DNA of 64,000 nucleotides from NCBI RefSeq assembly GCF_017876295.1, contig NZ_JAGINT010000002.1:1674001-1738000 (forward strand), in the 5' to 3' direction. Both the position numbers and the translations under genes were made by a program. Of the stretch, positions 54,061 to 62,117 are shown one piece after another; position 1 is the first letter of the stretch; every line of letters begins with the position of its first letter. This DNA is from Kribbella aluminosa. GTDB taxonomy: Bacteria; Actinomycetota; Actinomycetes; Propionibacteriales; Kribbellaceae. The notes below the pieces were generated by a model. That model made no database searches, was not told where the DNA came from, and saw nothing but the letters and a program-made list of their open reading frames with translations.

Positions 54061-54336
54061 CTAGGTGGCCGAGCCGGCGAGCACGGCCGGCGTCGGCCCG
54101 GGCATCGGCTCCGGCCCGGGATCGGGGTCGGGGTCGTTGGTGATCCGGCACGACCGGAACTGGTTGCGCATCGCGCCTTCGAACCACGCTGCCTTGCTCG
54201 CGTCGGCCGCGGGGTAGTTGATGAAGGCGTGCTCGCCGAGCCATACCCGGACCCGGCGCGGGCCGTCAGCGGGCACCGTCGCCGCGGGGGCCGTCAGCGG
54301 CTGGCCTGTTCGTTGAGGATGACAGTCGTGACCCAT
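54061..54336 (-). CDS. Small GEH-motif protein next to an XRE regulator
   Basis: 91 aa. Core: RRVRVWLGEHAFINYPAADA, then FEGAMRNQFRSCRITNDPDP and a Pro-rich tail. The same core (VVRLWYGEHCISELTADVEL) occurs in the gene at 57952, so the two are paralogs. Small proteins of this type often lie beside XRE/DUF5753 regulator genes in actinobacteria; function unknown. It is divergent from the regulator at 54523, and the two share an intergenic region with tandem palindromes. Confidence 0.65.
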   Translation of the reverse strand: MGHDCHPQRTGQPLTAPAATVPADGPRRVRVWLGEHAFINYPAADASKAAWFEGAMRNQFRSCRITNDPDPDPGPEPMPGPTPAVLAGSAT

Positions 54337-54380
54337 GGTGAGGCTCCATCACTGTGTGGTGTCGAGCCACAGTGAACACT

Positions 54381-54410
54381 GGAACGTTCCGAATTGCGAT
54401 GGAACGTTCC
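54381..54410 (+). promoter_or_regulatory. Tandem GGAACGTTCC palindromes in a divergent promoter
   Basis: Two perfect copies of the 10-bp palindrome GGAACGTTCC at 54381-54390 and 54401-54410. They lie exactly 20 bp centre to centre, so on nearly the same helix face, between the divergent genes at 54336 and 54523. Likely operators of the adjacent XRE regulator. Confidence 0.75.
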
Positions 54411-54522
54411 GGTTCGGCGTGTTTGCCCTACGGTGGATGCCGCGGCCGTCAGCGGCCTGGCTCCACGCCCCGTCGGGCCGGTCCTCGCGGGTGAGTATCT
54501 TGGTCGCTCCCAGGGAGGTCAG

Positions 54523-55422
54523 ATGACGTCTGAATCAGCGCTCGACTCTGCGGCGTCCAGGTCCCTCCTGGGCCGCCGGCTGCGACGCGCTCGCGAGAGC
54601 GTCGGCTTGTCGCTGCGGGAGGCCAGCCGTCGTACCTCTGTTCCGCTGTCGCAGCTCTCGCGGTTGGAGAACGGCAAGGCTCCGGTGGCGCCGGACGACC
54701 TTGTGCCGTTCTTCAAGGAGTACGCCGTTACCGACGCCGAGCAGATCAGCGCGCTGACAGAACTCGCTCGCTCGACCAAACGATCGACGAACTGGCGCGA
54801 CTCCTACGCGTCGGTGATCAGCCCGAATTTCGCGCAGTTCATCGAGCTGGAGGCCTCGGCGTCGGCACTGACCTGGTACGAGAACGCCTACGTCCCCGGG
54901 CTGCTCCAGACGCGTGGCTACGTACGAGGCCTGATGGATCTCGAGCCGACGGTCGGTATCGAGACGCCGGCTGCGGAACTGACGAAGCGGATCGAGGTCC
55001 GGCTGAATCGTCAGCGGATCCTCGATCGCGAGACCGGTGCACCCACGTTGTCGGTTGTGCTGACCGAGGCAGTGATACGGGTACGCGTCGGCAGCGCGGC
55101 CGTCATGGCCGAGCAGCTCAAGCACCTGGTCGAGATGGCGGCCCGGCCGGGCATCGAGATCCAGATCATGCCCGACGACCGGCACAACGCCGGATTGCTG
55201 ATCATGCCGTTCTGCCTGCTCGACTTCCCATCGACGTGGCCGCTCACCGAGCCCTCACGTGTCTACATCGACCAGCGCGCGGGCTTCTTCTGGCTGGACT
55301 CGCCCACCGAGATCGATACCTACCGCAAGGCCCGCGCGAATCTGCGTGAGACCGCGCTCGACCAGCAACAGTCTGTCGACTACATCGAGCAGAAGCTGGC
55401 CGAACTCCAGAACCTCGCCTGA
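54523..55422 (+). CDS. XRE-family regulator with DUF5753-like domain
   Basis: 299 aa from the ATG at 54523, behind GGGAGGTCAG; an upstream in-frame extension has no ribosome site. HTH at about residues 13-70: LLGRRLRRARESVGLSLREA, SRRTSVPLSQLSRLENGKAP. The C-terminal domain is DUF5753-like: ALTWYENAYVPGLLQTRGYV, RQRILDRETGAPTLSVVLTE, MAEQLKHLVEMAARPGIEIQ, a ligand- or partner-binding module typical of Streptomyces-type regulators. These usually work with a small downstream DUF397 protein, which is absent here; the divergent GEH protein may take that place. Probably autoregulated through the palindromes upstream. Confidence 0.9.
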   Translation: MTSESALDSAASRSLLGRRLRRARESVGLSLREASRRTSVPLSQLSRLENGKAPVAPDDLVPFFKEYAVTDAEQISALTELARSTKRSTNWRDSYASVISPNFAQFIELEASASALTWYENAYVPGLLQTRGYVRGLMDLEPTVGIETPAAELTKRIEVRLNRQRILDRETGAPTLSVVLTEAVIRVRVGSAAVMAEQLKHLVEMAARPGIEIQIMPDDRHNAGLLIMPFCLLDFPSTWPLTEPSRVYIDQRAGFFWLDSPTEIDTYRKARANLRETALDQQQSVDYIEQKLAELQNLA

Positions 55423-55488
55423 TCAGCACGACTGCGCTCGTAGCGGATCGACCTTGCTGGGCAGGGTCTGGGCGTGTGGCCTGCCTCG

Positions 55489-56184
55489 CTACCAGGGGGC
55501 GGGTGTGTGCCCGGCGAAGAACTGGCCTGTGGGCCCGCCGTCGGGCAGTGTCGCCAGCCAGACAGGTGTTGCGGCGCCTTCTTCTACGGTGGTCGGCGCG
55601 TTCGGTCCGCCGAGCTCGGTGCGGACCCAGCCGGGGGAGCAGCTGTTGACCAGTACACCGGCGCCGGCGACGTCGGCGGCCAGAACGCGGGTCAACGCGT
55701 TGAGCGCGGCCTTCGACACGCGGTAGGCCGGCTCGGTCCCGCTGGTCATCGTGCTGAGGGAGGCCAGACGGCTGCTGACGTTGACGATCCGGCCGTATCG
55801 CTGGTCGCGCATCAAGGGGATGGCAGCGCTGGCGCATCGCCAGGCGCCGAGCAGGTTGACCTCGAGCACGCGGCGCACTTCAGAGGCGGGGATGGTGGCG
55901 GCTCGGTGATCGCCGTCGGTGACGCCGGCGTTGTTGACCAGGATGTCCAGCCGCCGTAGTTCGGCGATGGCCGCAGTGATCGAGCCGGGATCGGTCACGT
56001 CCAGGCGGGTGCTGGAGACCGCCAGGCCGTCGCCTCGGATCTCCGCTGCCGCTTCCTCGGCTGCGGCGTGATTCCGCGCCGTCAGTACGACGTGGATGCG
56101 CCGGGCAGCGAGCTGGCGGGCGATTTCGCGGCCGAGGCCGCGATTCGCTCCGGTGACGAGAGCGACACGTTGTTGATCCGGCAC
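55489..56184 (-). CDS. Short-chain dehydrogenase/reductase
   Basis: 231 aa from the GTG at 56184, 10 bp after the stop of the upstream regulator, so probably one transcript. Classical SDR features: cofactor loop VALVTGANRGLGRE (residues about 7-20), NNAG (84-87), catalytic Ser in IVNVSSRLAS, and YRVSK (Tyr154, Lys158), then SCSPGWVRTELGG. The family reduces or oxidises alcohols/ketones with NAD(P)H; substrate unknown. The Arg after the TGAN motif and RNHAAAEE after strand 2 suggest NADP preference. Confidence 0.9.
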   Translation of the reverse strand: MPDQQRVALVTGANRGLGREIARQLAARRIHVVLTARNHAAAEEAAAEIRGDGLAVSSTRLDVTDPGSITAAIAELRRLDILVNNAGVTDGDHRAATIPASEVRRVLEVNLLGAWRCASAAIPLMRDQRYGRIVNVSSRLASLSTMTSGTEPAYRVSKAALNALTRVLAADVAGAGVLVNSCSPGWVRTELGGPNAPTTVEEGAATPVWLATLPDGGPTGQFFAGHTPAPW

Positions 56185-56194
56185 GCCCCTCAGG

Positions 56195-57574
56195 CTAGGC
56201 GGTGAGAGCCAGCAGGTGTTCGTCCAGGGCGCGTACCGCCGGTTCGGCGGCGTGCTTGTCCATCCGTTCCCGCAGGCTCTGGATCGTCGCGACCGATCGG
56301 GCCGATCGGGATTGCAGCGCAAGCCCGATCGCCTTGTGCAGCAGGTCGCAGCTGTACTCCAGCTCACCGAGCTGCAGGTGCGCCGAAGCCTGGCGGACGT
56401 GATAGATCGTCCGGTCCCGGACGTAGCTCGGGTCGATCGTGTCCAGGGCACGATCGAGCAGCCGCAAGGCGTCCTGTGGCTGCCGCAGATCGAGCCAGCA
56501 GGCACCGACCTGCGCGACGAGCTCGGCTTCGTCGAAGTAGTACACCCACTCCGGCTCGGTGCCGCTGTCGGTCGCGGACTCCAGGAACCGCTCGGCCCGC
56601 TGCAGGGCCTCACCACACTCCCGGTGGTTTCCGGCCTTGGCGTGGGCCCGGGCTTCACGGGTCGCGATCATCGCCTTGACCCGCGACACGCCGGCCGACG
56701 CCTTGACGCTGGCCTGGGCAGCTTGCGCAAGTTCGATGCCGTCGTGGGGGTGGCCGGTCAGGGCGGACTGGAAGCTCATGCACGCCAGCACGTTGGCGCC
56801 GAGCAGGCTGTCGTCGGCGGACTGCGCGGCGTGCAGGCCGGCCTGGTAGTAGCGCTGACCGGCGGACTGCAGGCCGGAGTCGAACGAGACCCAGCCGGCC
56901 AGCTGGGCGAGCTCGGCGGCCGCACCTTGCAGCCGCAGTCGCTGGGAATCGATCAGGGACGCTCGCGACAGCAGATCGTTGACCACCCGCAGGTCGGCGT
57001 CGATGACATTGCGCAGGACCTCGCCGCCGAGGCGGTCGTCCATGCGCCGCAGAGTGGGGACCTTCGCGTCGATCCAGGCCAGGACCTCCTCATCGATCCG
57101 GCCACCGTCGGCCGTGGCGCGGTCGATCTTCGCGACGGCCGGTACGGAACCGGCCCAGCCGCCGGCCACGGTGGTGAGGAGAGCTCCGGTAAGCGTCAGA
57201 AAGCCTCTGCGATCCTGCACTGCGTACTCCAAGGTGTCGGTCAGGACGGCGCGCGTGCCGTCGTCGGTCCAGGCGTAGTCCGTCCGGATGTTCTGGCCGG
57301 TGGGTAGCCACCTCGGCCAGGACAGCAACCGGACCTGTTCCAAGGAGACATCGAGAGCCGCGGCCAGCGCTTGCTGGCTTCGCATGTCGGGGACAACGCC
57401 CATGTGCTCCCAGCGCCTGACCTTCTGCCGCTGTGCGGCAGGCGAGCCGAGCCGCAGCTTTCGGGAGTGCGCCGCGATGGTGTCGGCGACATCCTGATGA
57501 GTCCAGACCCGTGCAGCACGGATCCACGCCAGCGCGTGCTGATGGATCGGCTCGCGCCCAACCTGATCGCTCAC
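56195..57574 (-). CDS. XRE-type regulator with TPR-like sensor domain
   Basis: 459 aa from a GTG five bases after AGGAGG. N-terminal HTH at about residues 15-85 (TRVW-like helix, HQDVADTIAAHSRKLRLG, RRWEHMGVVPDMRSQQALAA). A hydrophobic helix near 125-145 (GFLTLTGALLTTVAGGW) is followed by about 300 residues of helical repeats (AGQRYYQAGLHAAQSADDSL, LGANVLACMSFQSAL, ECGEALQRAERFLESA, YHVRQASAHLQLGELEYSCD). This layout is common in Streptomyces/Kribbella regulators of unknown signals. It is divergent from the small genes at 57755 and followed by the SDR gene. Confidence 0.87.
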   Translation of the reverse strand: MSDQVGREPIHQHALAWIRAARVWTHQDVADTIAAHSRKLRLGSPAAQRQKVRRWEHMGVVPDMRSQQALAAALDVSLEQVRLLSWPRWLPTGQNIRTDYAWTDDGTRAVLTDTLEYAVQDRRGFLTLTGALLTTVAGGWAGSVPAVAKIDRATADGGRIDEEVLAWIDAKVPTLRRMDDRLGGEVLRNVIDADLRVVNDLLSRASLIDSQRLRLQGAAAELAQLAGWVSFDSGLQSAGQRYYQAGLHAAQSADDSLLGANVLACMSFQSALTGHPHDGIELAQAAQASVKASAGVSRVKAMIATREARAHAKAGNHRECGEALQRAERFLESATDSGTEPEWVYYFDEAELVAQVGACWLDLRQPQDALRLLDRALDTIDPSYVRDRTIYHVRQASAHLQLGELEYSCDLLHKAIGLALQSRSARSVATIQSLRERMDKHAAEPAVRALDEHLLALTA

Positions 57575-57660
57575 GATGCCTCCTGTTCGTCACTGAACGT
57601 ACTTGCATCGTCGCGTGAACCTAACAAGCCTGCCAGGTAAAACCCGGTTCCGGCCACAGA

Positions 57661-57710
57661 AGACCACAAGGAGATTACGGATTCCGGAAGAGACCACAAT
57701 GGGACTACAG
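57661..57710 (+). promoter_or_regulatory. Direct repeat pair in the divergent promoter
   Basis: AGACCACAAGGAGATTACGG at 57661-57680 and AGACCACAATGGGACTACAG at 57691-57710 match at 16 of 20 positions with a 30-bp period (about three helical turns). They lie between the TPR regulator (minus) and the small gene at 57755 (plus). Candidate operators. Confidence 0.55.
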
Positions 57711-57754
57711 GGAACGCCTAGTCACCGCGACATCACTGCGTGACGTTGGGTTCC

Positions 57755-57952
57755 ATGAGCACAACGACGGGGACTCGGCAGTCGGCACCCGGTGCGGTAC
57801 TGACCGAGACGGAACGGGCAAGGCTGATCGAGCGATGCCCCGCCGGTCAGCGCTGGGCGTTCGGCGACTGGCTGCGCGGCACCCGTGACCTGGCCGGAGA
57901 CCCGGTCGGGTACGGCGCCGGCGATCTCGACCCGGGGCAGGTTCGCGGCTGA
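57755..57952 (+). CDS. Small hypothetical protein
   Basis: 65 aa from the ATG at 57755 (MSTTTGTRQSAPGAVLTETE). The middle (RARLIERCPAGQRWAFGDWL) looks like a small helical domain; the end is Gly/Asp-rich. Its stop overlaps the next start (TGATG), so it forms a mini-operon with the GEH-type gene. No family recognised. Confidence 0.6.
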   Translation: MSTTTGTRQSAPGAVLTETERARLIERCPAGQRWAFGDWLRGTRDLAGDPVGYGAGDLDPGQVRG

Positions 57953-58145
57953 TGGCGAACGCCACACACCGCGTAGGCACCCGGGACCGCCGAGTCGTAC
58001 GCCTGTGGTACGGCGAACACTGCATCAGCGAACTCACAGCCGACGTGGAGCTCGCTGACCGAACTGCCGCCGCGTGGCACAGCCGGTTTCCGGGCTGCGG
58101 ATCACCAACGGCCCGGCCGAGCTGGCACCAGCGGGACGACCGTGA
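57952..58145 (+). pseudogene. Frameshifted paralog of the GEH-motif protein
   Basis: Starts MANATHRVGTRDRRVVRLWY then GEHCISELTADVELADRTAA, parallel to the intact protein at 54061. At 58092-58094 (GGG) the frame breaks: homology continues one frame over as LRITNGPAELAPAGRP and stops at 58143-58145. One extra G would give FPGLRITNGP, matching the RITNDP of the paralog. Uncorrected, the frame runs on into low-complexity sequence. The gene is either inactivated or misread at the G run. Confidence 0.55.
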
Positions 58146-58408
58146 CCGCGCCGGCGGGGCGATTGCCCCTGGACTACCTGCGGCACCTCAGGCACGGCGC
58201 CCCCGTACGCCGGGAGGGTGCTGCTCGGAAGCAGGCGAGTGGGCGAGGTCGATCTGCGCATCCCGAGCCCGCTCGCCACACCACCTCCAGGATCGGGATC
58301 CGATCCCACGGAGAGCCCTGCCGTTCCCGCTCCGGGCGGGCCGAGCGGGAACGGCACGAGGGCCCCGATCCCGATCCCCACCCCTGCAGCAGCCCAGCGC
58401 CGATCTGA
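58142..58408 (+). CDS. Possible small protein after the GEH-type gene
   Basis: 88-aa frame from a GTG that overlaps the stop of the repaired preceding frame (GTGA). It begins VTAPAGRLPLDYLRHLRHGA and then becomes Arg/Pro/Ser-rich. The first 25 residues look gene-like; the tail crosses a strong stem-loop and may be non-coding. Low confidence. Confidence 0.3.
   Translation: MTAPAGRLPLDYLRHLRHGAPVRREGAARKQASGRGRSAHPEPARHTTSRIGIRSHGEPCRSRSGRAERERHEGPDPDPHPCSSPAPI
58320..58355. terminator. Strong stem-loop between convergent genes
   Basis: Perfect 13-nt arms GCCGTTCCCGCTC / GAGCGGGAACGGC around a 10-nt loop, flanked by further GGATCGGGATCC / GATCCCGATCCC complementarity. Located between the plus-strand small genes and the minus-strand MFS fragment. 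Confidence 0.75.
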
Positions 58409-58523
58409 CACCACCGACACCAGCGACTGTCGCGAGTACGACGACCTGCCCGGTGTGCTCGCGGCGGTCGCACGCGCAGGTCCGGCGACCGCTCCGACGT
58501 ACCACCATCAATCAGACCGATCC

Positions 58524-58991
58524 TCAGGCCGATCCACGGAAGGGGATCAACTCGTCGATGGCGGAGTTGATCGCGGCGTACTCGCCGCCGATGCCGGCCC
58601 CGGTGACGAAGCGGCACATGACGAAATACCACGGGGCGAAGGCGAATCCGGTAGCGACCGTGGCAATGATGTACACGCTCAGCGTGATCATCATCAGCTT
58701 CTTCCGGCCGAACCGGTCGGTGAGTTGACCGAAGAAGAGCGCACCCACACAAGCACCACCGACGTAGATCGCCGCCGCCAGCCCGATTCCGGCCGCGTTG
58801 ATGTCGATCCCGCTTCCAGATTCGATCAGCCGTGCCCCGATCGATCCGACAATGGTCACCTCGAGGCCGTCGAGGATCCAGACCGTGCCCAGACCAGCGA
58901 CAACGTGCCAGTGGAACCGCGACCACGGCAACCGGTCTAGTCGCGCCGGAATCTTGGTCCGGATCGTACCGAGGTGTACCGCCGTACTCAT
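58524..58991 (-). pseudogene. Truncated MFS transporter, N-terminal part only
   Basis: 155 aa from the ATG at 58991. Four transmembrane helices of a sugar/metabolite-type MFS are visible: FHWHVVAGLGTVWILDGLEV, IGLAAAIYVGGACVGALFFG, the loop motif GQLTDRFGRKKL and VMCRFVTGAGIGGEYAAINS. The frame ends at IPFRGSA where full proteins (about 450 aa) continue with helix 5. Downstream sequence shows no further MFS homology in any frame, so the rest is deleted. Probably non-functional. Confidence 0.82.
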
Positions 58992-59168
58992 CCGCGTCAC
59001 CTTCACTACATCGAGCCGCCATGCACTTGGGCAAGCTCGATCCTTCAGCGTCTGCCGGCGTGAGTTTGGGATTCACGCTGCGCAGGAGGGCCGCTCCTGC
59101 ACGATCGCCGTCGGCGATCTGCCGGTCATCTGGCCACAATTGGAGGACCGGTCCGGCTAACTCACCGG

Positions 59169-59516
59169 CTAGGACCAGATGTATTCCTCTGCGATTGCGC
59201 CGTTGACCCACTTGGCCACGGTAACCATGCGCCCGCCGCCTTCGAACTCCCCGATGACGCAGGTCCAGTCGCCTGAACCGAAGGCGATCGGGTGGGCGGT
59301 GATCTGTGGTGGTGTTCCACCAGCCGACTCGACGTAGGCCTTCATCGCATCGATGTGCTCGGCGATGCCGTGCGTTGGGGCCTGCCCTTTCCAGTCGACT
59401 AGGACGTCGTCGGTGTGGTGGTGGGCGAACACGCCTTGCCAGTCGGCGTTGTTCCAGCCGGTGAAGTCGAGATCGTCCATGCCCTTGAGGTTGGCTTTGA
59501 CTTGGTCGTCTGCCAT
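59169..59516 (-). CDS. NTF2-like / SnoaL-type protein
   Basis: 115 aa behind AGGAGG. The cone-shaped NTF2 fold is suggested by LDFTGWNNADWQGVFAHHHT, DDVLVDWKGQAPTHGIAEHI, AMKAYVESAGG, GSGDWTCVIGEFEGGGRMVT and KWVNGAIAEEYIW. Family members are ester cyclases, small hydrolases or binding proteins; the HHHTDDVLVDW segment could line a pocket. Substrate unknown. It lies 56 bp from the YceI-like gene on the same strand. Confidence 0.8.
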   Translation of the reverse strand: MADDQVKANLKGMDDLDFTGWNNADWQGVFAHHHTDDVLVDWKGQAPTHGIAEHIDAMKAYVESAGGTPPQITAHPIAFGSGDWTCVIGEFEGGGRMVTVAKWVNGAIAEEYIWS

Positions 59517-59572
59517 GGGGGTCTTCCTCCTGGACTAGAGTTGGATGCTTCCCAGCCGGGCAGCTGGGAGGC

Positions 59573-59980
59573 TTACAGCGGCCGGATCGCTTCTGCGTCG
59601 ATGTCGATGGTGATGTCGTTGCCAACCAGTAACTCGCCGGCCTCTTTGAGCAGTTCGTAGGTGAGTCCGAAGTCGCTGCGCGTGATCGAGCCGTGGGCGT
59701 GGAACGCGACACGAATGTTGCCGTAGGCATCAGTGACTGCGCCGCCGAACCGTACCGTGAGCTCAACAGGATGGGTAACACCATGGATGCCCAGGTCTCC
59801 GGTGAGCGACCACAGGCCCGCGGGCAGCTCTCTCATGCCAGTACTGCGGTAGGTCATGGTCGGGTAGCGCTTGGTGTCCAGGTAGTGCTCTGAACGGACG
59901 TCGTCGCGAACCGAGTTCAGCGTGTTGATCGAGGCGTGATTGACGATGCGGCTGTGGTCGGACTCGAAAGTCGTGTTCAT
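59573..59980 (-). CDS. YceI-like lipid-binding protein, N-terminally short
   Basis: 135 aa from the ATG at 59980 with GGAAGC upstream. The C-terminal three quarters match YceI lipocalin-like proteins: RDDVRSEHYLDTKRYPTMTY, RSTGMRELPAGLWSLTGDLG, IHGVTHPVELTVRFGGAVTD, RSDFGLTYE. The usual first strands (about 45 residues ending in VDLAS-type) are missing or replaced by MNTTFESDHSRIVNHASINT. YceI proteins bind polyisoprenoids; the shortened barrel may be impaired. No signal peptide. Confidence 0.78.
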   Translation of the reverse strand: MNTTFESDHSRIVNHASINTLNSVRDDVRSEHYLDTKRYPTMTYRSTGMRELPAGLWSLTGDLGIHGVTHPVELTVRFGGAVTDAYGNIRVAFHAHGSITRSDFGLTYELLKEAGELLVGNDITIDIDAEAIRPL

Positions 59981-60479
59981 GTGCGCTTCCTGAGGATGCG
60001 ATCCGATGCCCAGTGAGTACCCCCGGCATCGCCCCACCAGCGGGCTGCCGCGCCGGTCTCCGTCAATGACGCTACACCCGTCCATGCCGGGCAAGACAAT
60101 AGCCAGGTGGGGTTTTCGAGACACGGTGTTGAGCCTGCTGATTGCAGCGTTGAAGTGCACGCTCTCGACGTCAATGCTGTGGCAATCCTTAGAAATACAT
60201 GCATTCCGGCGGGTAGGCATTCGCCGAACAAGCATGTGCATCGTCGCGTCGATCGTCGATCCGGCAACCGTCCTCCCCTGACCGGATCCTCACGCGTAGA
60301 CTGATTCGCATGGCTATGTTGCCTGAGGCATCTTTTCTGTTCCTGCTTGCACAGGTTCGACGATGCTGGCACTGCCTGGGATCCAGCGGTCTGGCTCGAG
60401 TGCCGGCGCTCTCACGCGGCCCCCGGCCGCGGAGTGCGGTCGGGCCAAGTACTCCCGATGGCTGTTCGGGACAGATCCT
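59981..60479. other. Divergent intergenic region
   Basis: 500 bp between the YceI-like and MFS genes. Short frames (for example one starting MAMLPEASFLFLLAQVRR at 60310) lack support. No repeat or hairpin of note; it should contain promoters for both sides. Confidence 0.4.
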
Positions 60480-62015
60480 ATGACTGCCGCGGCGCCCGGT
60501 CAGAATCTTCCCGGCGGTCCTGCGGCGCCTGCGACTTGGCGACCGACCGACGGGTGGTTGCTCGGGATTGTCCTCGCCGTCATCAACTTCTGGCTGTTCG
60601 CGCAGACTCTGCTCAACGTCATTCCGGGCGTTCAGAACTCCCTCGGGCTTGCGCCTACAGTCGCCAACCTCGCGGTCTCCATCACTGCGCTAATGTCGGG
60701 GTTGTTCATCGTCGTGTTCGGCGGCTTGGCAGACAGGGTCGGCCGCGTGCGGGTGATGAAGGTCGGAATCTGGCTCTCTGTCGTCGGGTCTCTGCTCATC
60801 GCCCTGACGCCGGCCAAGCACGGTGCTTTGACCAGCTCCTTGATGATGAGCGGACGGATCGTCCAGGGTCTCTCGGCGGCCTGCGTGATGCCGTCCACGA
60901 TAGCGTTGATCAAGACCTTCTACGAAGGTAAAGATCGGCAGCGCGCGCTCTCGTTCTGGTCGATCGGGTCCTGGGGCGGATCTGGCTTCTGCTCATTGTT
61001 CGGCGGGCTGATGGCCGTGTCGCCGCTGGGATGGCGGTCTATCTTCTACATCTCCATCGTGCTGTCGCTGATCGCGCTGTATCTGGTCCGCTCCACCCCC
61101 GAGTCACGGGCAACCGCCGGCCCAACCGGGCAGTTCGACTGGGGCGGCCTGATCACCTTCGTCGTCGCCATGCTCGCGATCAACGTCTTCATCAGCCAAG
61201 GACCCAAGCTCGGCTGGTTCTCCTATGCCTCGCTCAGCCTGCTCGTAGTGTTCGTCACCGCGATCTTGGTGTTTTTCCACCTCGAGACCCACCGCACCAG
61301 CGCCTTCATCGACCTGGGTATCTTCCGCAATGCCACCTTCAGCGGTGCAACCCTGTCGAACTTCCTGCTCAACGGCGCGGCTGGCACACTCGTCGTCGCC
61401 CTCGGCTTGGTGCAGCAGGCGGCCGGATGGACGTCGCTGCAGTCTGGGCTGTTGACCCTCGGTTACCTCGGGGCCATCCTCGCCACGATCAGAGTGGGCG
61501 AACGGCTGCTGCAACGCTTCGGACCCAAACGCCCGATGTTGTGGGGCTCGGCAACGACCGCCGCCGGCGTCCTCCTCACGTCGATGACCTTCGTGCTCAT
61601 CCGCCAATACGCCGTACTTGCGTTCATCGGCTTCACGCTCTTCGGCATTGGCCTTGGGATGTACGCAACGCCCTCGACGGACGCGGCCATGTCCAACGTG
61701 CCAGCCGACGAGGTCGGCGCAGCTGCCGGGCTGTACAAGATGGCCTCGTCGTTGGGGTCGGCGTTCGGTGTAGCCCTCTCAGCAACAATCTACGCCGCAG
61801 CCTCACACCTCCCCTCTGACCTGGTGCCGCACATCTTCTGGGGAAACCAGGCCAATGTGGCCCTACGCTTCGGTGGGGGACTGGCACTCCTGTTCAACGT
61901 CTTCATGTGTGTCGGCGCTCTCATCTCGATCATGGTTACGGTTCCCGCCACGCAGCCCCAGCCCGAGCGCGAGGCCAAGCCTGAAGTTCCAGCCGTCCCG
62001 AACTTCGGTAGCTGA
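60480..62015 (+). CDS. DHA2-type (14-TM) MFS drug exporter
   Basis: 511 aa from the ATG at 60480. About 14 hydrophobic helices. Family motifs: GGLADRVGRVRVMKVGI (loop 2-3), GRIVQGLSAACVMPSTIALI (motif C-like region), WRSIFYISIVLSLIALYLV, and GLYKMASSLGSAFGVALSAT near the end. This matches proton-driven multidrug efflux transporters of the EmrB/QacA type, expelling organic cations or drugs. No TetR regulator gene is adjacent, so regulation is not evident. The hydrophilic C-terminal tail is Pro/Glu-rich. Confidence 0.9.
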   Translation: MTAAAPGQNLPGGPAAPATWRPTDGWLLGIVLAVINFWLFAQTLLNVIPGVQNSLGLAPTVANLAVSITALMSGLFIVVFGGLADRVGRVRVMKVGIWLSVVGSLLIALTPAKHGALTSSLMMSGRIVQGLSAACVMPSTIALIKTFYEGKDRQRALSFWSIGSWGGSGFCSLFGGLMAVSPLGWRSIFYISIVLSLIALYLVRSTPESRATAGPTGQFDWGGLITFVVAMLAINVFISQGPKLGWFSYASLSLLVVFVTAILVFFHLETHRTSAFIDLGIFRNATFSGATLSNFLLNGAAGTLVVALGLVQQAAGWTSLQSGLLTLGYLGAILATIRVGERLLQRFGPKRPMLWGSATTAAGVLLTSMTFVLIRQYAVLAFIGFTLFGIGLGMYATPSTDAAMSNVPADEVGAAAGLYKMASSLGSAFGVALSATIYAAASHLPSDLVPHIFWGNQANVALRFGGGLALLFNVFMCVGALISIMVTVPATQPQPEREAKPEVPAVPNFGS

Positions 62016-62117
62016 GAATCCTCAATTCTCCTCGGTCGTCTGTCGCCGAAGACGCTCCAGACACAAGGCCATGCTGCGCCGTGGCCGCTCAGTCAAGATG
62101 TGACCTGAGAGCGGGGG

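Noticed and set aside
58174..59784. A 536-codon minus-strand frame across the MFS fragment and NTF2-like gene
   Set aside because: It runs in the wrong frame through two recognisable genes and is Arg-rich throughout.
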